Assembly: GCF_000273375.1 (NCBI RefSeq)
Contig: NZ_CM001557.1
Span: forward strand, 300,738 to 364,737
From: Bartonella birtlesii IBS 325
GTDB lineage: Bacteria > Pseudomonadota > Alphaproteobacteria > Rhizobiales > Rhizobiaceae
Length of the DNA: 64,000 bases
Direction of reading: 5' to 3'
The first letter of the stretch is position 1; every line of letters begins with the position of its first letter. Both the position numbers and the translations under genes were made by a program. Below are positions 60,801-64,000 of this stretch, piece after piece. The notes below the pieces were generated by a model. The model worked only from the letters and a program-made list of their open reading frames with translations, ran no database searches and had not been told where the DNA came from.

Positions 60801-62773
60801 CTCTGCGTGACGCCAATAATCTCAATCTTACTGCTGATATCCTGCCCCAAAGATGCCTTATTAATCGTCGCATCAAAACGATCATCATGTGCCCGCAAAG
60901 CATTTAAAATTTGCCAAACAACCCGATATTTATCATTGTTGTTCAAAGCCTGTTCTACTGGAGTCCCAGAGGGAATGCCAATCGGCAAAATGACATACCC
61001 CATCTTTTTGCCCTCAGAACGACGCATCACCCGCCCAACGGACTGAACAACATCAATCTGACTCTTGCGTGGATTTAAAAACATGATCGCATCAAGAGCC
61101 GGAACATCCACCCCCTCAGACAAACAACGGGCATTGGTCAAAATACGACAAACATCATCCTCGCCATCAGCTTTCAACCAATCAAGCAAAGCACCACGAT
61201 CCTTCGCATTGAAAGTGCCATCAACATGCTCGACTTCACACTTCAGAAATGACTCATTTTCCGTATTTTTTTTCGTATACTCAAGATATTCTTTAACAAC
61301 CGCAAAAAATTCATCACGCACCACTTTAGAACTTTGAATAGTCTTACAAAACGCCAAAGCACGATGCATAGGATATGGATCCGCACCAACATCAGCCTTC
61401 AGATCTTGTTTTGTCAGTGCCTTATAACAGCCGATAATCTTTGTGGCATCATCAAGAACAAGTTCAGATTTGCCATCACTAAGACGCTTCTGAACAGCTG
61501 AACTGACCAATTGTTCATCCACTGCTAAGACAATAACCTTATAATCTGTTAAAAGATCATGTTGTACTGCCCATGAAAAACCCCGATAAAAAACTGTTTT
61601 TCCAAAAAGCTTTTCATCATCCATCGAAGCGAGAACCGCATTAACTTCATGAGCGCGACTTTTTACGTTATCACCAAAAATGCGAGGTGTCGCTGTCATA
61701 TAAAGGCGCTTCTTGGCACAAATAACATCATTAGAATGCACCTTAACAAAATTGGATTCATCCTCTCCTACCAGTGTTGCCCCTGTTGTACGGTGTGCCT
61801 CATCACAGATGATAAGATCAAATGTTGGTAAACCATACTTTTTCTGGGCATCAGAAACCACCTGAATAGATTGATAGGTTGCAAACACAACGGTCATCCT
61901 ATCTGCAACATCACCGCTCGCACGTTCTGCAAGTTTAGCAGCATCAGTTGTCGCCGGGAAAGCAAGATCAAACACATCGATTTCAGCAACATCATCACTA
62001 CTCTTGCGGCGCTTTCCCACTTGTGTATCTGAACAGACAGCAAAGGAGCGTAATCCCATTTCTGTATCCGTTGTCCATTCACGGACCGTCTGTGACATCA
62101 GCGCAAGGGAAGGAACAAGAAACAAGACAAACTTGCCTTCACCCGCCAAATCCTCAGCAATTTTAAGACTAGTAAATGTCTTACCGGTACCACAAGCCAT
62201 GATGAGCTTACCACGATCTGCTTCCATAAGCCCAGCACGCACATCACGCAATGCCTCCACTTGATGTGGACGCAGCGTCTTTTTATCTTCCAGTACAATT
62301 TTGTCTTTGGCTGCAAAAATTTCCCAACAGATCGGACTTTGCCGTATATTAGAAAGACCGATCCGTATAACAGGAATACTCTGTCCCCGTATCATTGTTT
62401 CAGCGTTATCACTCCAAGCATTTTGAGTACTGTCTATAATAACACGTCGCTTGAATGGTTCTTTCCCTGATGCTGAAATAAAACTATCAATATCTGCTTT
62501 TTTAATCCGATATGCTGCATCATAAAATTTACATTGGATTGCCGCAAAACCCTCTTCATCACGAATCTTTGCTACAAGATCAATACCAGTATCACGACCA
62601 TCCCAGCCATTTTCATGAGCCCAATCTTTAAAGGTCTGAACCTTTTCATACTGATCAAACTGAAGAGGATCATGCCTCAAATAAGCAAGAGCAAAACGCT
62701 CAAAATATGTACCTTTGTCTCGTTCGGTACGTGCTTCATTACGATATGTCTGTAAAAGTGACTGCAGTGTCAT
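57815..62773 (-). CDS. Single-chain type ISP restriction-modification enzyme (LlaGI-like)
   Basis: One frame of 1652 residues holds every part of a restriction-modification system. First comes an Mrr-like nuclease: Asp65 in the GIDLVAK stretch and Gln80-Cys-Lys82 in the IQCKFYD strand. Next is an SF2 translocase with ACGTGKT (193-199), DEAH (324-327), TATPRIFG and the arginine motif QSVGRVMRR (577-585). An N6-adenine methyltransferase follows with DPFTGTG (910-916) and NPPY (1017-1020), and the last 400 residues should recognise the target site. This order and length match LlaGI and LlaBIII. Such enzymes methylate one strand of an asymmetric site and cut after head-to-head collision of two translocating enzymes. 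A purine-rich AAGGGGGG precedes the ATG. No separate methylase or specificity gene is present or needed. Confidence 0.92.
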   Translation of the reverse strand: MTLQSLLQTYRNEARTERDKGTYFERFALAYLRHDPLQFDQYEKVQTFKDWAHENGWDGRDTGIDLVAKIRDEEGFAAIQCKFYDAAYRIKKADIDSFISASGKEPFKRRVIIDSTQNAWSDNAETMIRGQSIPVIRIGLSNIRQSPICWEIFAAKDKIVLEDKKTLRPHQVEALRDVRAGLMEADRGKLIMACGTGKTFTSLKIAEDLAGEGKFVLFLVPSLALMSQTVREWTTDTEMGLRSFAVCSDTQVGKRRKSSDDVAEIDVFDLAFPATTDAAKLAERASGDVADRMTVVFATYQSIQVVSDAQKKYGLPTFDLIICDEAHRTTGATLVGEDESNFVKVHSNDVICAKKRLYMTATPRIFGDNVKSRAHEVNAVLASMDDEKLFGKTVFYRGFSWAVQHDLLTDYKVIVLAVDEQLVSSAVQKRLSDGKSELVLDDATKIIGCYKALTKQDLKADVGADPYPMHRALAFCKTIQSSKVVRDEFFAVVKEYLEYTKKNTENESFLKCEVEHVDGTFNAKDRGALLDWLKADGEDDVCRILTNARCLSEGVDVPALDAIMFLNPRKSQIDVVQSVGRVMRRSEGKKMGYVILPIGIPSGTPVEQALNNNDKYRVVWQILNALRAHDDRFDATINKASLGQDISSKIEIIGVTQSTELQAVTAVVDNFPLRAQPARAGIGAPGYDFTLTDEAQGELSFPVDELARAIMAKIVKKCGTRDYWEDWASNIAEIAKNHITRLTGILAEPDTEARQAFDRFVAELRDDLNDTITEADAIEMLAQHIITRPVFQVLFEGYQFIRENPISRAMQCMLDVLDEANLDKESKDLEKFYASVELRASGITDPKAKQRLIIELYDKFFRYAFPRTVEKLGIVYTPVEVVDFILHSVNDVLEQEFGQTLGSSGIHIMDPFTGTGTFITRLLQSGLITPEEMKHKFCHEIHANEIVLLAYYIAAINIEMTYHGLMGGDYVPFEKICLTDTFQLYEQEKDLISDLLVDNSTRRVRQKELDIRVIVGNPPYSVGQKSENDNAQNISYSKLDRRIRETYAAQSSASNFNKLYDSYIRAIRWASDRIKDCGVIGFVTGSGYIEKLSMDGIRKNLCEEFSSIYVFNLRGDIRKNMLSKGRAQEGQNVFGSGSMTGIAVTLFVKNPNVTEHCKIYYHDIGDNLSTKEKLRELQRLGSIGGIKHEHGWQIITPDEHGDWLDQRNSDFEKFLALGDKKGEGKRLFENFSLGLKTSRDAWAYNFNSQALANNMSHMIAFYNSEVERFNAAHLHSDRKTRIGAVDDFFDTDAKKISWNYSLKQNLVKGKSFNFERDCLTQSLYRPFIRQWLYYNRALNDSVYQMPRIFPMGKAVENKVIQVTGTGARSGFSVLMTKILPDYCTIDNGQCFPRYVYENAESLGGTEEDQVHLFANFAEESKKAGLERRDALTDEGLNYFKAAYPGEMITKDDLFYYVYGILHSEEYRARYAHNLSRQLPRIPTVKKVEDFWAFVTAGRKLGDLHMNYEEVEPYPVTYKQGDPRTLMISDAVRFYRVEAMKFAGRRGAIDKSTVVYNAYITMQNIPLEAYDYVINGRSALEWVMERQVVKTDKASGLVNDANRYAVETVGNPAYPLELFQRVITVSLETMKTVRSLPKLEVRETENVHLSIVL

Positions 62774-63317
62774 GTCCCCCCCTTCAAAACACCTCTAACT
62801 ATCGAGTCTAGTCAATTTCGTCAATGTCTACTTCTCTATCCAAAAGATTTTAGACTGTATTCACTCAATATATTCATAACAGAATACGACTCTCCGCAAA
62901 ACAAGCAGAATAAATTGAAAAAAATACTTATCAGAAAAAGAATGGAATTTGCTTTTCAAGCACAAAATCCCATGCATTTAACACATTCGCTCATCAATCT
63001 ATATGGCAAATATCTTTTTTACGAAAATGATTTACAGCTTAAACCTATAGCTTTCTCAAACTACTTCATATTTTTTCAAATGCACAAAAACACACTGATA
63101 AATATTATGCAAAGTAACAGTAGAAGACCAATTTACATACCATTCCATAATCTATTTTTCACTTTTTTTACTAATATATCATCCACTACATAAAACTGCT
63201 TGAGAGAACTTAACAAGTATTTCCCTATCCACGCCCCTTTTGCACAAATACTTTTCCAATAAGCGCCTCATTCCCTATGAACGGAACAACAATACCTATG
63301 CCTCAATCGATGAACAC
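62774..63317. other. Upstream region of the restriction gene, behind the macB-like gene
   Basis: This A+T-rich stretch carries the promoter of the restriction gene. A 92-codon plus-strand frame (62915-63193) lacks a ribosome site and a known domain and is rejected. Near 63255 the sequence TTTTCCAATAAGCG resembles TATTCCAATAAGCG inside the macB-like gene (63389), a hint of another decayed copy. Confidence 0.35.
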
Positions 63318-64000
63318 CTAATCACGCGAGAGAGCAACAACAGGATCAAGCCGTGAAGCTTGCCGTGCAGGCGAAAAGCCGAAACATATTCCAATAAGCG
63401 TTGAAAAAGTAAGAGATATAATGATTGAATCAATCGTATAAACGAGGTGGATAGGTGCCTTAAACAGCAAAAACAAACCACCAATAGACAGCCCAAAGAG
63501 AACTCCTACTCCACCACCGATGACACAAACCAAAATTGCTTCAATGAGAAATTGCTGTAAAATATCACTTTGGCGAGCCCCCACTGCCATACGCACCCCA
63601 ATTTCATTAATCCGCTCTGAAACAGTAACCAGCATAATATTCATCACCCCAATACCACCCACAATCAGAGAAATAGCGGCAATTGAAGACACCAAAAGTG
63701 TTAAAATATGTGTGCTTTCCGTAATACGATCACGAAAGAACTGAGAATTTCTAATGAAAAAATCTTCTCCACCATGACGCATAATAAGGAAATGCTTCAC
63801 CATCTTCTCCGCTAAATGTGAATCAATATGATCCGCAACCTTCACGGTAATTGCCCGAACTTGTGTTGTTCCAAGAAAACGCGTTTGTAAGGTTGTATAA
63901 GGCAAATAAACCTGCAACGTATTTGAAGTACCTCCCCCCATATGTTGCGGATCCACCACCCCAATAACACGCACGGGAACATTACCTACCTGAACAACTT
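63318..64000 (-). CDS. macB: MacB-like ABC transporter permease, C-terminal part (cut by window end)
   Basis: The frame is open to the right edge, so the N-terminal part lies outside the window. What is present is the end of a periplasmic domain (VRVIGVVDPQHMGGGTSN) followed by the FtsX-type permease domain with three helices, including TLLVSSIAAISLIVGGIGVM and the loop SERINEIGVRMAVGARQSDI. That loop and the closing PARQASRLDPVVALSRD are the MacB signature. MacB exports peptides, macrolides or siderophores together with a MacA adaptor and a TolC channel. Neither partner is visible here. I cannot tell whether the ATPase domain is fused, as in true MacB. Confidence 0.88.
   Translation of the reverse strand, partial: VVQVGNVPVRVIGVVDPQHMGGGTSNTLQVYLPYTTLQTRFLGTTQVRAITVKVADHIDSHLAEKMVKHFLIMRHGGEDFFIRNSQFFRDRITESTHILTLLVSSIAAISLIVGGIGVMNIMLVTVSERINEIGVRMAVGARQSDILQQFLIEAILVCVIGGGVGVLFGLSIGGLFLLFKAPIHLVYTIDSIIISLTFSTLIGICFGFSPARQASRLDPVVALSRD

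Noticed and set aside
62915..63193. 92-codon open frame upstream of the restriction gene
   Set aside because: No ribosome site, Phe/Ile/Asn/Lys-rich translation as expected from A+T-rich non-coding DNA, and no domain.
63230..63300. Decayed copy of the macB-like 3' end
   Set aside because: Only one block (TTCCAATAAGCG) matches convincingly, which is not enough in such A+T-rich DNA.

Overview
The window looks like a piece of a chromosome from an alphaproteobacterium of the order Hyphomicrobiales (Rhizobiales), most probably a Bartonella. This is inference. It rests on the A+T-rich sequence with long intergenic spaces, on alphaproteobacterial marker genes (a gapR/DUF2312 gene, zapA next to a DUF4164 gene, carD behind fdxA, an F1-only ATP synthase operon atpHAGDC, an rpoH-type sigma factor, a DUF1036 gene), and on the many decaying genes typical of host-restricted members of that group.

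Layout. Positions 1-4300 are a degraded accessory island: a TrbH-like conjugation lipoprotein, a headless serine-resolvase fragment, an apparently intact AbrB/PIN toxin-antitoxin pair, a broken ParD/ParE-like pair and a broken XRE regulator. Positions 4400-24900 are mostly housekeeping: a Sel1-repeat protein, efp, suhB, a frameshifted ABC exporter, rpmE, then the central-carbon cluster fba-pgk-gap-tkt, zapA, pyk, gapR, an acetyltransferase, an Uup-type ABC-F ATPase and a thiamine pyrophosphokinase. Positions 25000-35100 carry an M48 lipoprotein protease, rpoH, the C-terminal half of a helicase, fdxA, carD, rpmF, two isoprenoid genes (ispA-type, ispG) and a DUF883 gene. Positions 35500-57350 carry an EmrAB-like efflux pair with a frameshifted EmrB, atpHAGDC, priA, a TalC-type transaldolase, lptE-leuS, yggS, acs and ftsEX-ydcF. 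Positions 57815-62773 are one giant gene for a single-chain (type ISP, LlaGI-like) restriction-modification enzyme. The window ends inside a MacB-like permease gene.

The most unusual signal lies between the genes. In at least six intergenic spaces there is a decayed second copy of the end or inside of a neighbouring gene, in the same orientation: sel1 (5486-5728), fba (9990-10230), gap with tkt (14221-14340), pyk (17620-17985), lptE with tal (47482-47757) and yggS (51865-52020). At tal-lptE and gap-tkt the remnant order is exactly what an ancient tandem duplication across the gene junction would leave. Weaker direct repeats near rpmF and around the DUF883 gene fit the same idea. Much of the 'empty' DNA here is therefore probably made of fading tandem duplications of housekeeping genes. 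All similarities were found by eye and need a computed alignment.

Four housekeeping-region genes look damaged or shortened: the ABC exporter (near 8475), EmrB (near 37124), the helicase, which has lost its motor half, and the S4-domain gene expected before fdxA, which is absent. Both transporter frameshifts lie in A/T homopolymers and could be sequencing errors.
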